Part shown: positions 34,340-43,124 of the stretch, in pieces
How positions within the stretch are numbered: the first letter of the stretch is position 1
Layout: every line of letters begins with the position of its first letter
From: DASXKD01 sp963734725
GTDB taxonomy: Bacteria > Actinomycetota > Actinomycetes > Streptosporangiales > Streptosporangiaceae
Reading direction: 5' to 3'
Length of the DNA: 64,000 nt
NCBI GenBank assembly: GCA_963734725.1
Contig: CAVTIX010000020.1
Location: forward strand, 310,001-374,000
Program-made: the position numbers and the translations under genes
Notes under the pieces: generated by a model
What the model was told of the DNA's origin: nothing
What the model saw: only the letters and a program-made list of their open reading frames with translations
The model's database searches: none

Positions 34340-34357
34340 ACCCAGGAGGCACAGCCC

Positions 34358-34546
34358 ATGTGCCCACACACGCCACAGTGTCCGGACGCACACGCCACCG
34401 ATCGCGAGGCGGCCCGCGCCGTGGCCAGCCACCCGGAGCAAGGCTGGAGCCTGCTTTGCAACGGCGTCGTGGTGTTCGAGGACACCGGCGATCTGCTTCC
34501 TGACGGCGAGATCATCGCCCCGCACCGGGCGGCCGCCATCGGGTAG
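34358..34546 (+). CDS. DUF5999 family protein
   Basis: This 62-residue protein has the small-family pattern MCPHTPQCPDAHATDREAA, then SHPEQGWSLLCNGVVVFEDT and LLPDGEIIAPHR. It is common in actinomycetes; function is unknown. The three N-terminal cysteines and histidine could bind metal. AGGAGG precedes the ATG at good spacing, 18 bases after the previous stop. Confidence 0.85.
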   Translation: MCPHTPQCPDAHATDREAARAVASHPEQGWSLLCNGVVVFEDTGDLLPDGEIIAPHRAAAIG

Positions 34547-34550
34547 CGCC

Positions 34551-35186
34551 TCAGACTGGCGTACCGGCCCGCAGGCCACCACCGGGGGGTTCCCCCCGGG
34601 CCAGCACCGCGAGCCAGGCGCCAACCACCAGGCGGATCGCGCCGCCCTGGCCCGCCAGCGCGTGGGCCGCACCAGGCAAGACCACGACCCGGACGCCGCC
34701 GCCCGGCTCGGGGATCCCGAACGGGTCGCTGGCGCCGTTGACGACCAGCACCTCGGTGCCCGCCTCCGCCAGCTCAGCCGCCCGTGACCGGTCCGGGCGG
34801 CCCGGCGGGCGCAGCGGGAAGGCCAGGGCAAGCACCGCCAGGGCGCCCGCCGGGCGGGCCGTGCGGCAGGCCACCCGGGCCCCGTTGCTCCGGCCGCCCT
34901 GGACCAGGGGCACCCCGGGGTACCGCCGGCGCAGCTTGCCGATGATCTCCAGCCACGCCTGGTCCTGCCTGGCCGCGGAACCGGGCGCACGGGCGCCGCG
35001 CACCCGGTAGGGCTGCAGCACCCGGGCCACCGCCGCACCGAGGTCCAGCCCGGCCTGCCGCGCCGCCAGCAGGTCGGCGCTGTCCGTCCCGCCGCCCGCT
35101 CCGTGCGTCAGTACCAGCAGGAACCGCGGGTCCTCGGCAGCGTCCAGCTCGGCCCTAGCGGGGCCCGCGCTGGTGGAGATCCGCAC
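34551..35186 (-). CDS. KANL3/Tex30-type alpha/beta hydrolase
   Basis: This 211-residue protein starts with strands leading to LVLTHGAGGGTDSADLLA, the oxyanion-type loop of the KANL3/Tex30 hydrolase group. GGRSNGARVACR carries the nucleophile-elbow serine, and VVNGASDPFG and PGAAHAL supply the acid and histidine. The GTG start at 35186 fits the fold but has no clear ribosome site. The neighbouring gene upstream is a separate, broken alpha/beta hydrolase. Confidence 0.75.
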   Translation of the reverse strand: MRISTSAGPARAELDAAEDPRFLLVLTHGAGGGTDSADLLAARQAGLDLGAAVARVLQPYRVRGARAPGSAARQDQAWLEIIGKLRRRYPGVPLVQGGRSNGARVACRTARPAGALAVLALAFPLRPPGRPDRSRAAELAEAGTEVLVVNGASDPFGIPEPGGGVRVVVLPGAAHALAGQGGAIRLVVGAWLAVLARGEPPGGGLRAGTPV

Positions 35187-35199
35187 GCCGCTTGGGTCG

Positions 35200-35505
35200 C
35201 TACCCTGAGTGCTGCCGCAGGAACGCCAGGGTCCGCTGGTTGAACCCGTCCACGTCCTCATAGATCGGGGCGTGCGAGCAGTTCTCGTCGGCGAGCAGCT
35301 CCGTGGTGTAGGCGCCCTCCGGCTTGCTGCACAGCCCCGCCCCGCGCAGGTCAACGGTGAAGCAGGTGAAGTGCTTGGCGTAGTCCGCGATCTGGAACGC
35401 ATAGCAGGCCTGGTCGGCCACGAGATACGGGACCAGGACCAGCGGCTCGCCCTCGCCCTGCACCTCGTAGTAGATGTCAATGCCGTTCGCCTGGACCGTC
35501 GGCAT
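35200..35505 (-). pseudogene. Alpha/beta hydrolase with the middle deleted in frame
   Basis: This 101-residue frame begins like a normal alpha/beta hydrolase (VQANGIDIYYEVQGEGEPLV, then FTCFTVDLRGAGLCSKPEGAY). After TTELLAD it jumps straight to the family's C-terminal end (CSHAPIYEDVDGFNQRTLAF). Full proteins have about 270 residues, so some 170, with the serine nucleophile and acid, are missing, while the catalytic His remains. The junction is in frame, so a small protein could still be made. Confidence 0.8.
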
Positions 35506-35560
35506 TACGGCCCCCTCTCGCTCGGTTGAGCCCAGCGTGCCATGTCACTAGTGTGCCGCC

Positions 35561-36481
35561 ATGGACGGTAGCTGGCCCGCGTGTTCGTATCAGGACTGGC
35601 GGGCGACCTGCGACACACTGCACGCGCACACCCAGGTACTCGGCAAGCTCGCGGCGGCGCTGGCCCCGCCCGAGCCGCAACTGCAGCATGCGGCGCTGCG
35701 GCTGACCGCGCGGGGCTGGGAGACGGCCCCGCTGCCGGCGCCGGACGGCTCGGGCGCGGTGGCCGTGGTGCTGGACCTGCGGGTGCACGAGGCGATCGTC
35801 GAGCACAGCGGCGGCTGGGCCGAGCGTATCCCGCTGACCCCGGACCGGGCGGTTGGCGAGGTGACCAGGGACGTGCTCGCCGCGGTGCGCGCGGTGGCCG
35901 GCGAGGTGCGGATCGACCCGGCGCCGCAGGAGGTCACTTGGAGCGTGCCGCTGGACACTGACATCGAGCACGCCAGCTACGACCCGGCCCAGGTGAGCGA
36001 CTACTTCGCCGCGGCGACCCGGGCCGCCATGGTGCTCGCGGCGTTCCGCGCGCCCTACCGCGGCCGGTCCACCCCGGTCAATGCGTGGTGGGGCTCGTTC
36101 GACCTGGCGGTGAACCTGTTCTCCGGCGAGGCTGCGGATCCGCCGTCGAGCGACTTCATCATGCGCAACGCCATGGACGCGCAGGAGATCGCGGTGGGCT
36201 GGTGGCCGGGTGACCTGCGCTACCCGCGGGCGGCGTTCTACGCCTACGCGCATCCCGCCCCGGAGGACTTCCCGGGCGCTGTGGTCAGTCCCGCGGCAGC
36301 GCGCTGGGACGGGGTCGTGGGTGAGTACCTGCTCGACTGGGACGACGTCCGCGTGGCTCAGGATCCGCAGGAGATGGCGCTGGAGTTCGCCCGCTCGGTG
36401 TTCCGGCACGCGTGCACGGTGTGCGGGTGGGATTCGGGCCTGGCGGCGAGCGCCGAGGGAGTTCCGCCGCCGGTCAGCTGA
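35561..36481 (+). CDS. DUF5996 family protein
   Basis: This 306-residue protein has marks I associate with DUF5996: WRATCDTLHAHTQVLGKLA near the start, RGWETAPLP, VPLDTDIEHASYDPAQVSDY, VNAWWGSFDLAVNLFSG, IGWWPGD-like and FYAYAHPAP text. Function is unknown. No membrane segment or signal is seen. It stands between two hydrolase genes and a DinB gene with no clear operon link. Confidence 0.8.
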   Translation: MDGSWPACSYQDWRATCDTLHAHTQVLGKLAAALAPPEPQLQHAALRLTARGWETAPLPAPDGSGAVAVVLDLRVHEAIVEHSGGWAERIPLTPDRAVGEVTRDVLAAVRAVAGEVRIDPAPQEVTWSVPLDTDIEHASYDPAQVSDYFAAATRAAMVLAAFRAPYRGRSTPVNAWWGSFDLAVNLFSGEAADPPSSDFIMRNAMDAQEIAVGWWPGDLRYPRAAFYAYAHPAPEDFPGAVVSPAAARWDGVVGEYLLDWDDVRVAQDPQEMALEFARSVFRHACTVCGWDSGLAASAEGVPPPVS

Positions 36482-36529
36482 CTGCTGCTGCCCCGTAGGG
36501 TGGGCCTACCCGTTGAAAGGCGCAGATCC

Positions 36530-37042
36530 ATGACCACGCAAGCTCTGACCGGCGAGCGCGCCGACCTGCTGCAGTCCCTGGCCAGGAGCCGCCATTTCCT
36601 GCGGCACACCACCCGCGGCCTGACCGACGAGCAGGCCGCACAGCGGACCACGGCCAGCGAGCTGTGCCTGGGCGGCCTGATCAAGCACGTGACCCTCACC
36701 GAGCGGCAGTGGATCCGCTTCATCCAGGAGGGGCCGTCGGCGATGGCTTTTGACGAGTCGAGCATGGGCGACTGGATGTCCGCGTTCCAGATGCTGCCGG
36801 GTGAGACGCTCGCCGGGCTGCTGGCGGACTTTGACCGGTGCGCGGAGCAGACCGCCGAGGTTGTCGCCGGCCTGCCCGACCTCGACGCCTCGCAGCCGCT
36901 GCCCGAGGCGCCCTGGTTCGAGCCCGGCGCGCGCTGGTCGGCGCGGCGGGTGCTGCTGCACGTGATCGCCGAGGTAGCCCAGCACGCCGGGCACGCCGAC
37001 ATCATCAGGGAGTCCCTCGACGGCGCCAAGTCGATGGGCTAA
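36530..37042 (+). CDS. DinB/DUF664 family protein
   Basis: This 170-residue four-helix protein carries the DUF664 pattern: LLQSLARSRHFLRHTTRGLTD, then LGGLIKHVTLTERQW and HVIAEVAQHAGHADIIRESLDG. The histidines of those segments form the family's metal site. Such proteins are suspected thiol-dependent enzymes; the substrate is unknown. ATG 36530 follows GAAAGG at good spacing. Confidence 0.88.
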   Translation: MTTQALTGERADLLQSLARSRHFLRHTTRGLTDEQAAQRTTASELCLGGLIKHVTLTERQWIRFIQEGPSAMAFDESSMGDWMSAFQMLPGETLAGLLADFDRCAEQTAEVVAGLPDLDASQPLPEAPWFEPGARWSARRVLLHVIAEVAQHAGHADIIRESLDGAKSMG

Positions 37043-37071
37043 GGCCGTTTGGACGATCTTTGAGGCATGGG

Positions 37072-39570
37072 CTAAATCTGGCCGACATCGGTGACCCGGA
37101 CGACGGCCGTGCCCGCCGCGTCCGAGGCGGCGAGGTCCACCTCGGCGCTGATGCCCCAGTCGTGATCGTCGGCCGGGTCGTCGAAGATCTGCCGCACCGT
37201 CCACCGGCCGGGCTGCTGGTCGATGATCAGCAGGGCCGGGCCGCGGGCATCGGCCCCGGTGCCGATCTCGTCGTGTTCGGCGAAATACGCCTCGATGGAC
37301 TCCTCCCACGCGTCGCCATCCCAGCCGGCTTCGGCATCCAGGTCGCCCAGGTCGTCGTACCGGCGCAGGGCCGCCAGCTCGACCCGGCGGAAAAGCGCGT
37401 TGCGGACCAGCACCCGGAACGCCCGCGAGTTGCCGGTCACCGGCGGCGGCCGCTCGTCCAGCGGGGCCGCCTGCTCCGGGGCCGGGCTGCGCAGCCGCTC
37501 CCACTCGTCGATCAGGCTGGAGTCGGTCTGCCGGACCAGCTCCCCCAGCCACTCGATCAGGTCGGTCAGCTCCTCGGTCCTGGCCTCTTCCGGGACCGTC
37601 TGGCGCAGCGCCTTGTAGGCGCTGGCCAGGTAGCGCAGCACCAGCCCTTCGGCGCGGGACAGCCCGTAGAACCCGGTGTACTCGGTGAAAGTCATCGCCC
37701 GCTCGTACATGTCCCTCGCTACCGACTTGGGCGACAGCTCATGGTCGGCGACCCACGGGTGGCCTCGCCGGTAGGTGTCATAGGCGACAGCCAGCAGGTC
37801 GGCAAGCGGCATCGGGTAGGTGACGTCCTCGAGCAGTTCCATCCGCTCCTGGTACTCGATGCCGTCCGCCTTCATCTGCGCGACCGCCTCGCCCCGCGCC
37901 TTGTACAGCTGCGCCGAAAGCAGCTCGCGCGGGTCGTCCAGGGTGGACTCGATCACCGACACCACATCCAGCGCGTACCCGGGTGAGTCCCGGTCCAGCA
38001 GCCCGATCGCGGCCAGCGCCAGCGGTGACAGCGGCTGGTTCAGCGCGAAGTCGTCCTGCAGGTCCACGGTCAGCCGCCAGCGGCGGCCCAGCTCATCCGG
38101 CGCGTCGAGCCGCTCCACCACGCCACCGGCCAGCAGGGCGCGGTAGATCGCGAACGCGCGCCGGATGTGCCGGCGCTGCGCGGCGGGCGTCTCGTCATTG
38201 TCGGTGAGCAGATGCCGCATGGCGGCGAAGGCGTCCCCTGGCCGGCCGATGACGCCCAGCAGCATGGCGTGGCTGACCACGAAACTGGACTGCAGTGGCT
38301 CGGGGTCGGCGGCGACCAGCCGCTCGAACGTCGGCTTGCCCCAGGAGACGAACCGCTCCGGCGGCTTCTTGCGGACCACCTTGCGCCGCTTCTTCGGGTC
38401 GTCACCGGCCTTGGCCAGCGCCCGCTCGTTCTCCACGACATGCTCGGGAGCCTGCACCACCACGCCGCCGACCGAGTCGAACCCGGCCCGTCCCGCGCGC
38501 CCGGCGATCTGGTGGAACTCGCGCGCCTGCAGCAGCCGGGCCTTGCTCCCGTCGTACTTGGACAGCGCGGTGAACAGCACGGTGCGGATCGGCACGTTGA
38601 TGCCCACGCCGAGGGTGTCCGTGCCGCAGATGACCTTGAGCAGGCCCGCCTGGGTCAGCGTCTCCACCAGCCGCCGGTATCTGGGCAGCATGCCTGCGTG
38701 GTGGACGCCGATCCCGTGACGGACCAGCCGGGACAGGGTCTTGCCGAACCCGGCGGTGAACCTGAAGTCGCCGATCAGCTCCGCGATGGCATCCTTCTCA
38801 GCCCGGGTGCACACGTTGATGCTCATCAGCGCCTGCGCTTGCTCTACCGCGGCGGCCCTGGTGAAGTGCACGACGTAAATTGGCGCCTGTTGCGTTGCCA
38901 GCAGCTCGGAGAGCGTTTCGTGCAGCGGCGTGAGCACGTAGGAGTAGACCAGCGGCACCGGCCGTTCGGCCGAGCTGACCACGGCGGCGGGCCGTCCCGT
39001 GCGCCTGGTCAGGTCCCGCTGGAACCGGCTGACGTCGCCGAGCGTGGCCGACATCAGCACGAGCTGCGCCTGGGGCAGTTCGACCAGCGGCACCTGCCAG
39101 GCCCAGCCGCGCGCCGGGTCCGCGTAGAAGTGGAACTCGTCCATTACCACCTGGCCGACGTCGGCCGCCGCACCGTCGCGCAAGGCGATGTTGGCCAGCA
39201 CCTCCGCGGTGCAGCAGATCACTGGCGCTGTGGCATTGACGCTCGCGTCGCCGGTCATCATGCCGACGCTGGCGGGCCCGAAGATGTCGCACAAGGTGAA
39301 GAACTTCTCCGACACCAGCGCCTTGATGGGCGCGGTGTAGAAGCTGCGCACGCCCTCGGCCATGGCGGCGAAGTGCGCGCCGGTGGCGATCAGGCTCTTG
39401 CCGGACCCGGTCGGGGTGCTCACGATCACGTGGGCGCCCGAGACGATCTCGATCAGCGCCTCCTCCTGGTGCGGGTACAAGGCGAAGCCCTGCTCCTGCG
39501 CCCAGGCGGCGAAGGCGTCGAAGACCGCGTCTGGGCCGGCCTGCGCCGGAAGCTGGTCGATGAGCGTCAT
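37072..39570 (-). CDS. Ski2-like DEAD/DEAH RNA helicase with DUF3516
   Basis: This 832-residue protein begins with two RecA-like helicase domains: Walker A TPTGSGKS (52-59), DEFH box (144-147), SAT, then HHAGMLPRYRRLVE and the arginine-finger motif QIAGRAGRAG. The rest, of about 400 residues, is the actinobacterial DUF3516 extension (SWGKPTFERLVAADPEPLQS onwards). It belongs with Ski2/Mtr4-like helicases and probably remodels RNA. ATG 39570 gives the family's usual start. The 112-base gap to the divergent DGPF gene holds both promoters. Confidence 0.9.
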   Translation of the reverse strand: MTLIDQLPAQAGPDAVFDAFAAWAQEQGFALYPHQEEALIEIVSGAHVIVSTPTGSGKSLIATGAHFAAMAEGVRSFYTAPIKALVSEKFFTLCDIFGPASVGMMTGDASVNATAPVICCTAEVLANIALRDGAAADVGQVVMDEFHFYADPARGWAWQVPLVELPQAQLVLMSATLGDVSRFQRDLTRRTGRPAAVVSSAERPVPLVYSYVLTPLHETLSELLATQQAPIYVVHFTRAAAVEQAQALMSINVCTRAEKDAIAELIGDFRFTAGFGKTLSRLVRHGIGVHHAGMLPRYRRLVETLTQAGLLKVICGTDTLGVGINVPIRTVLFTALSKYDGSKARLLQAREFHQIAGRAGRAGFDSVGGVVVQAPEHVVENERALAKAGDDPKKRRKVVRKKPPERFVSWGKPTFERLVAADPEPLQSSFVVSHAMLLGVIGRPGDAFAAMRHLLTDNDETPAAQRRHIRRAFAIYRALLAGGVVERLDAPDELGRRWRLTVDLQDDFALNQPLSPLALAAIGLLDRDSPGYALDVVSVIESTLDDPRELLSAQLYKARGEAVAQMKADGIEYQERMELLEDVTYPMPLADLLAVAYDTYRRGHPWVADHELSPKSVARDMYERAMTFTEYTGFYGLSRAEGLVLRYLASAYKALRQTVPEEARTEELTDLIEWLGELVRQTDSSLIDEWERLRSPAPEQAAPLDERPPPVTGNSRAFRVLVRNALFRRVELAALRRYDDLGDLDAEAGWDGDAWEESIEAYFAEHDEIGTGADARGPALLIIDQQPGRWTVRQIFDDPADDHDWGISAEVDLAASDAAGTAVVRVTDVGQI

Positions 39571-39605
39571 GGTCCTTCCATCGTGCCCGGTTGCCGGCCG
39601 CCGGG

Positions 39606-39632
39606 TGTCGATTCCGGCGGCCGCTATTCGTG
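39606..39632 (+). promoter_or_regulatory. Candidate ECF42-type promoter before the DGPF/sigma pair
   Basis: TGTCGA (39606-39611) is followed after 17 bases by CGTG (39629-39632), about 50 bases before the ATG at 39683. From memory, ECF42 sigma factors recognise TGTCGA at -35 and a CGA/TC element at -10, upstream of DGPF genes; the -10 is only a partial match. This would make the pair self-regulated. Confidence 0.45.
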
Positions 39633-39682
39633 AACAACAAAGAGAGCCGGTATGGTCCCGGCCCAGACGAAGGGAGCACAGC

Positions 39683-40036
39683 ATGAAGCAGTACCTGCTC
39701 GCCGTGTACAGCGCCGAGGGCGGCCAGGACGTCCCGCCGGAGGAGATGCAGCGGTCCTACCAGGCGGTCGATGCCTTCAACAGTGAAGTGCAGGCGGCTG
39801 GGGCCTGGGTGTTCGCGGGCGGCCTGCACCCGTCGTCCACGGCCACGGTCGTCCGCGCCCAGGGCGGCCAGGTCATCACCACCGACGGGCCCTACGCGGA
39901 GACCAAGGAGCAGATCGGCGGCTTCTGGGTGATCAAGGCCGCCGACCTGGACGCGGCCCTGGACTGGGCGGCCAAGGGGTCCGCCGCGTGTGGCTGGCCG
40001 GTGGAGGTCCGCCCGTTCCAGGAGGACGCGGAGTAG
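39683..40036 (+). CDS. DGPF/YCII-domain protein
   Basis: This 117-residue single YCII-like domain starts MKQYLLAVYSAEGGQ and carries the DGPF-type motif as TTDGPYAETKEQIGGFW, then LDAALDWAAKGSAACGWPVEV. Proteins of this family sit next to ECF42 sigma factors and are thought to be part of their regulation or output. Its stop is 2 bases before the sigma gene. GGGAG precedes the ATG. Confidence 0.9.
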   Translation: MKQYLLAVYSAEGGQDVPPEEMQRSYQAVDAFNSEVQAAGAWVFAGGLHPSSTATVVRAQGGQVITTDGPYAETKEQIGGFWVIKAADLDAALDWAAKGSAACGWPVEVRPFQEDAE

Positions 40037-40038
40037 GC

Positions 40039-41250
40039 GTGCCCGCGGATGGCGCTGCCCTCGAGCGCGCGTACCGGGAAAGCTACGGGCGCGTCGTCGC
40101 CACCCTGGTCCGCGTCTTCGGCGACATCGACATCGCCGAGGAGGCGGTCGCCGAAGCGTTCGCGGTGGCAGCGCAGCGATGGCCGGAAGCCGGGGTGCCC
40201 CCTAACCCCGGTGGGTGGATCGTCACCACGGCCCGCAACAAGGCGCTGGACCGCCTGCGGCGGGAGTCGTCCCGTTCCGGGCGTGAGGCAGAAGCCGTCC
40301 GCATGCTCGCCGACGCCGAGCCACCCGAGGTAGGACCTGTGCTCGATGACCGTCTGCGGTTGATATTCACCTGCTGTCACCCGGCGCTCGCCGCCGAGGC
40401 GCAGCTCACCCTGACCCTGCGGCTGATCGCCGGGCTGCAGACGCCGGAGATCGCCCGCGCCTTCCTTGTCCCCGAGGCCACTGTTGCTCAGCGCCTGGTC
40501 AGGGCCAAGCGGAAGATCCGCGCCGCCGGTATCCCCTACCGGGTGCCCGGCGACGCCGAACTGCCCGACCGGCTTCCGTTCGTGCTCGCGGTCATCTACC
40601 TCATCTTCAACGAGGGGTACACCGCCTCGGCTGGCGACGACCTCGTCCGCGGCGACCTGTGCGACGAAGCGATCCGGCTGGCCCGGCTGCTGGCCATGCT
40701 CATGCCCGACGAGCCCGAGGCCCTGGGCCTGCTGGCGCTGCTGCTGCTGACCGGGGCCCGCCGCCCGGCGCGCACCGGTTCCGGCGGCGGCCTGGTCCCG
40801 CTCGCGGACCAGGACCGGGGCCGGTGGGACCTGGCCATGATCGCCGAAGGCCAGGACCTGGTCCGGGCGTGCCTGCGCCGCAACCAGCCCGGGCCCTACC
40901 AGCTGCAGGCCGCGATCGCCGCGGTGCACAGTGACGCCGCCACCGCGGCGGATACCGACTGGGGGCAGATCCTCGCGCTGTACGACCAGCTCTTCGCGGT
41001 GACGCCCACGCCGGTCGTGGCGCTCAACCGGTACGTTGCGCTCGCCGAGGTACGCGGCCCGGCCGCCGCCCTGGACGAGCTCGGCACGCTCAGCCTCGAC
41101 GGCTATCACCTGTTCCACGCGACCCGCGCGGACCTGCTGCGCCGGCTCGGCCGGACAGACGAGGCCCGGGCCGCCTACGACGCGGCCATCGCCCGCACGG
41201 CTAACGGTGCGGAGCGCTCCTTCCTGCAGCGCCGCCGGGACAGCCTCTGA
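40039..41250 (+). CDS. ECF sigma factor of the ECF42 type (TPR-like C-terminal extension)
   Basis: This 403-residue protein has sigma region 2 at the start (YRESYGRVVATLVRVFGDIDIAEE, GWIVTTARNKALDRLRRE) and region 4 at about 115-165 (AEAQLTLTLRLIAGLQTPEIARAF). A C-terminal extension of about 230 residues (FVLAVIYLIFNEGYTASAGDD and repeated helices) is the hallmark of ECF42. In this group the extension, not an anti-sigma factor, controls activity. GTG 40039 lies 2 bases after the DGPF gene, so they form one operon. Confidence 0.88.
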   Translation: MPADGAALERAYRESYGRVVATLVRVFGDIDIAEEAVAEAFAVAAQRWPEAGVPPNPGGWIVTTARNKALDRLRRESSRSGREAEAVRMLADAEPPEVGPVLDDRLRLIFTCCHPALAAEAQLTLTLRLIAGLQTPEIARAFLVPEATVAQRLVRAKRKIRAAGIPYRVPGDAELPDRLPFVLAVIYLIFNEGYTASAGDDLVRGDLCDEAIRLARLLAMLMPDEPEALGLLALLLLTGARRPARTGSGGGLVPLADQDRGRWDLAMIAEGQDLVRACLRRNQPGPYQLQAAIAAVHSDAATAADTDWGQILALYDQLFAVTPTPVVALNRYVALAEVRGPAAALDELGTLSLDGYHLFHATRADLLRRLGRTDEARAAYDAAIARTANGAERSFLQRRRDSL

Positions 41251-41259
41251 GACGCTTCT

Positions 41260-41451
41260 GTCAACCTTGGCAGTGTCACGCCCTGTCAACCTCGGTAGTG
41301 TCACGCCGCAGCCGCCGGGCCGAACGCCGCACAAGGCGCCCCAGGCGCCGTTGCGGTGTCCTGGCGGCGAGGACACGCCTCCCACTCCGCGGAACTGCGT
41401 GCCTCCGGCACGACCAAGCGCGCTGCTGGCCTGCGCGCCTCCGGCACGACG
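41260..41451. repeat. Dispersed intergenic repeat, copy B with duplicated head
   Basis: The stretch from 41285 matches copy A at 33760. Its first 23 bases are also present once more just upstream (41260-41282, GTCAACCTTGGCAGTGTCAC). The core GCCTCCGGCACGACCAAGCG recurs at 41401-41420 and a partial unit follows. It fills the gap before the lipid kinase gene. Confidence 0.7.
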
Positions 41452-41472
41452 TCCCGCGAGGGAGGCCATGAA

Positions 41473-42348
41473 ATGAGGATGGCCGCCTTCGTGCTGAACC
41501 CGGGCCGGGTCCGCGGCGCGGCCCGGGTCGCGGCCGGCTGCACCGCGGCGGCCACGGCGGCCGGCTGGGACTCGCTGGTGCTGGAGACCAGCGCCGGGGA
41601 TCCAGGCACCTTACTGGCCCGCCGGGCGGTCGCGGCAGGCGCCGGCCTGGTGTTCGCCGTCGGCGGGGATGGCACCGTCCGCGCCTGCGCCGAGGCCCTG
41701 GCCGGCACCGAGGTCCCGCTGGCTATCGTGCCCCGGGGCACCGCCAATCTGGCGGCGCGCGCCCTGGGCATCCCGCACCGGCTCGGCGCGGCGCTCGCCG
41801 CCGGGTTCGGCCGGCACGAGCGCCGCATCGACCTCGCGACGGCCGACGGGATGACGTTCGCCGCGATGGCCGGGCTCGGCGTCGATGCCGCGGTGGTCGC
41901 TGCCGCTCCCGCCTGGCTCAAGTCCCGGGCCGGGTGGCTCGCCTACGCCGCGGCGGGCGCCGGGCTCGCCCACGGGCCCCGCGCCACCTTCGAGATCAGC
42001 CTCGACGGAACGCCGCTGGCCTGCGCGGCCCGGTCGGTGGTGGCCGGCAACGCCGGAGTGCTGCCGGGGGGTTTCGTGCTGATGCCGGCCGCCCGGCTCG
42101 ACGACGGCCAGCTCGACGTGGGTATCCTCGCGCCCGCCTCGCTGCTGGACTGGGGGCGGGTGGCGCACCGGGTACTGACCGGAAGCCGCCACGAGAGCCG
42201 GCAACTCTTCAGCTACCGGGCCCGCCACGTGGAGATCCGCGCCGACCGGGAACTGCCGCGGCAGGTGGACGGCGAGGTGATCGAACCGGGCCGGGCGCTG
42301 ACCGTGACGGTGCTGCCTGCGGCCCTGGTGGTCCGGGTGCCGGGCTGA
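41473..42348 (+). CDS. Diacylglycerol kinase-family lipid kinase
   Basis: This 291-residue protein has the DAGK catalytic core: AVGGDGTVRACAEAL with the GGDGT nucleotide loop (64-68), then VPRGTANLAARALG (86-99) and VVAGNAGVLPGG. It phosphorylates a lipid or polyprenol-like hydroxyl. GGGAGG lies before ATG 41473; the nearby ATG at 41468 reads into a stop after two codons. The upstream frame belongs to the repeat, not to the protein. Confidence 0.88.
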   Translation: MRMAAFVLNPGRVRGAARVAAGCTAAATAAGWDSLVLETSAGDPGTLLARRAVAAGAGLVFAVGGDGTVRACAEALAGTEVPLAIVPRGTANLAARALGIPHRLGAALAAGFGRHERRIDLATADGMTFAAMAGLGVDAAVVAAAPAWLKSRAGWLAYAAAGAGLAHGPRATFEISLDGTPLACAARSVVAGNAGVLPGGFVLMPAARLDDGQLDVGILAPASLLDWGRVAHRVLTGSRHESRQLFSYRARHVEIRADRELPRQVDGEVIEPGRALTVTVLPAALVVRVPG

Positions 42349-42456
42349 GCACGGCCAAGTCCGCCTGAGTCGTGCTGGTCCCTGTTCGAGGCTCGTTTCG
42401 GTGGGTAGGCTGCCAGCGCGCCCTCGGTTCACCCTTACCCGGGATGTGATCCGGCC

Positions 42457-43056
42457 ATGGCTGTTGCCGCGCTCGTCAGCTGGCTGCTCGCCGGCAGCGC
42501 CGGGATCTACATGTTCGGGACCTGGCTCTTCCACGGCGGCCCGGGCCATCAGCGCGCCCGCAGCGACGGGCTGCCGCCTGCGGTGATCTTCACTCATCTC
42601 GGCTTCGGCGCGCTCGGCTTCGCCGCCTGGGTCAGCTACCTGGTGACCGGCTGGGACTGGCTGGCGTGGACCGGCGTGGGCCTGCTGATGCCCGGGATCG
42701 GGCTCGGCATCTGCACGGTGACCCTGTGGGCGCCCTACCCCACGCCGCCCGGGCGCGGCGCGCCGGTTGCCGACAACGCCGGCCCCGGTGGCGCAGGCCC
42801 GGTAGGCGGGATGCTCGCCGCGCCCGCCGAGGACGCGATCGGTGACCGGGTCACCGACGAGGCGCTCGCCACCGCCCTGTCCAACGAGGTGCTGGCCGGC
42901 CGGCTCATCAACGACATGCTGGCCGGGCTGCCCGGGGAGCAGCCGCCCGCCCGCAAGTCCCGGCGCCACCTCGCGCCGTTGATCCCGGCCGGCCACGGCC
43001 TGGCCGCCGTGGCCACCTTCGTGCTCGCGGTGCTCAGCGCCATCAACTCACGCTGA
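42457..43056 (+). CDS. Membrane protein of unknown function
   Basis: This 199-residue protein has three hydrophobic segments in the first 95 residues (VSWLLAGSAGIYMFGTWLF, VIFTHLGFGALGFAAWVSYL, WTGVGLLMPGIGLGICTVTLW), a polar, acidic middle, and a last segment (GLAAVATFVLAVLSAI). I recognise no domain. The start is an ATG right after GATCCGGCC with a weak ribosome site. Confidence 0.65.
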   Translation: MAVAALVSWLLAGSAGIYMFGTWLFHGGPGHQRARSDGLPPAVIFTHLGFGALGFAAWVSYLVTGWDWLAWTGVGLLMPGIGLGICTVTLWAPYPTPPGRGAPVADNAGPGGAGPVGGMLAAPAEDAIGDRVTDEALATALSNEVLAGRLINDMLAGLPGEQPPARKSRRHLAPLIPAGHGLAAVATFVLAVLSAINSR

Positions 43057-43124
43057 GCGCCGTTACCAGCGGCGACAACCGCCGGCCGGGGCGCGGCCGT
43101 GCCGGGCCGGCTATCGTCGCGGCC

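Noticed and set aside
33760..41451. The dispersed repeats as CRISPR or insertion-sequence ends
   Set aside because: There are only two copies, with no regular spacers and no associated gene; the units are internally repeated but not terminal inverted repeats.
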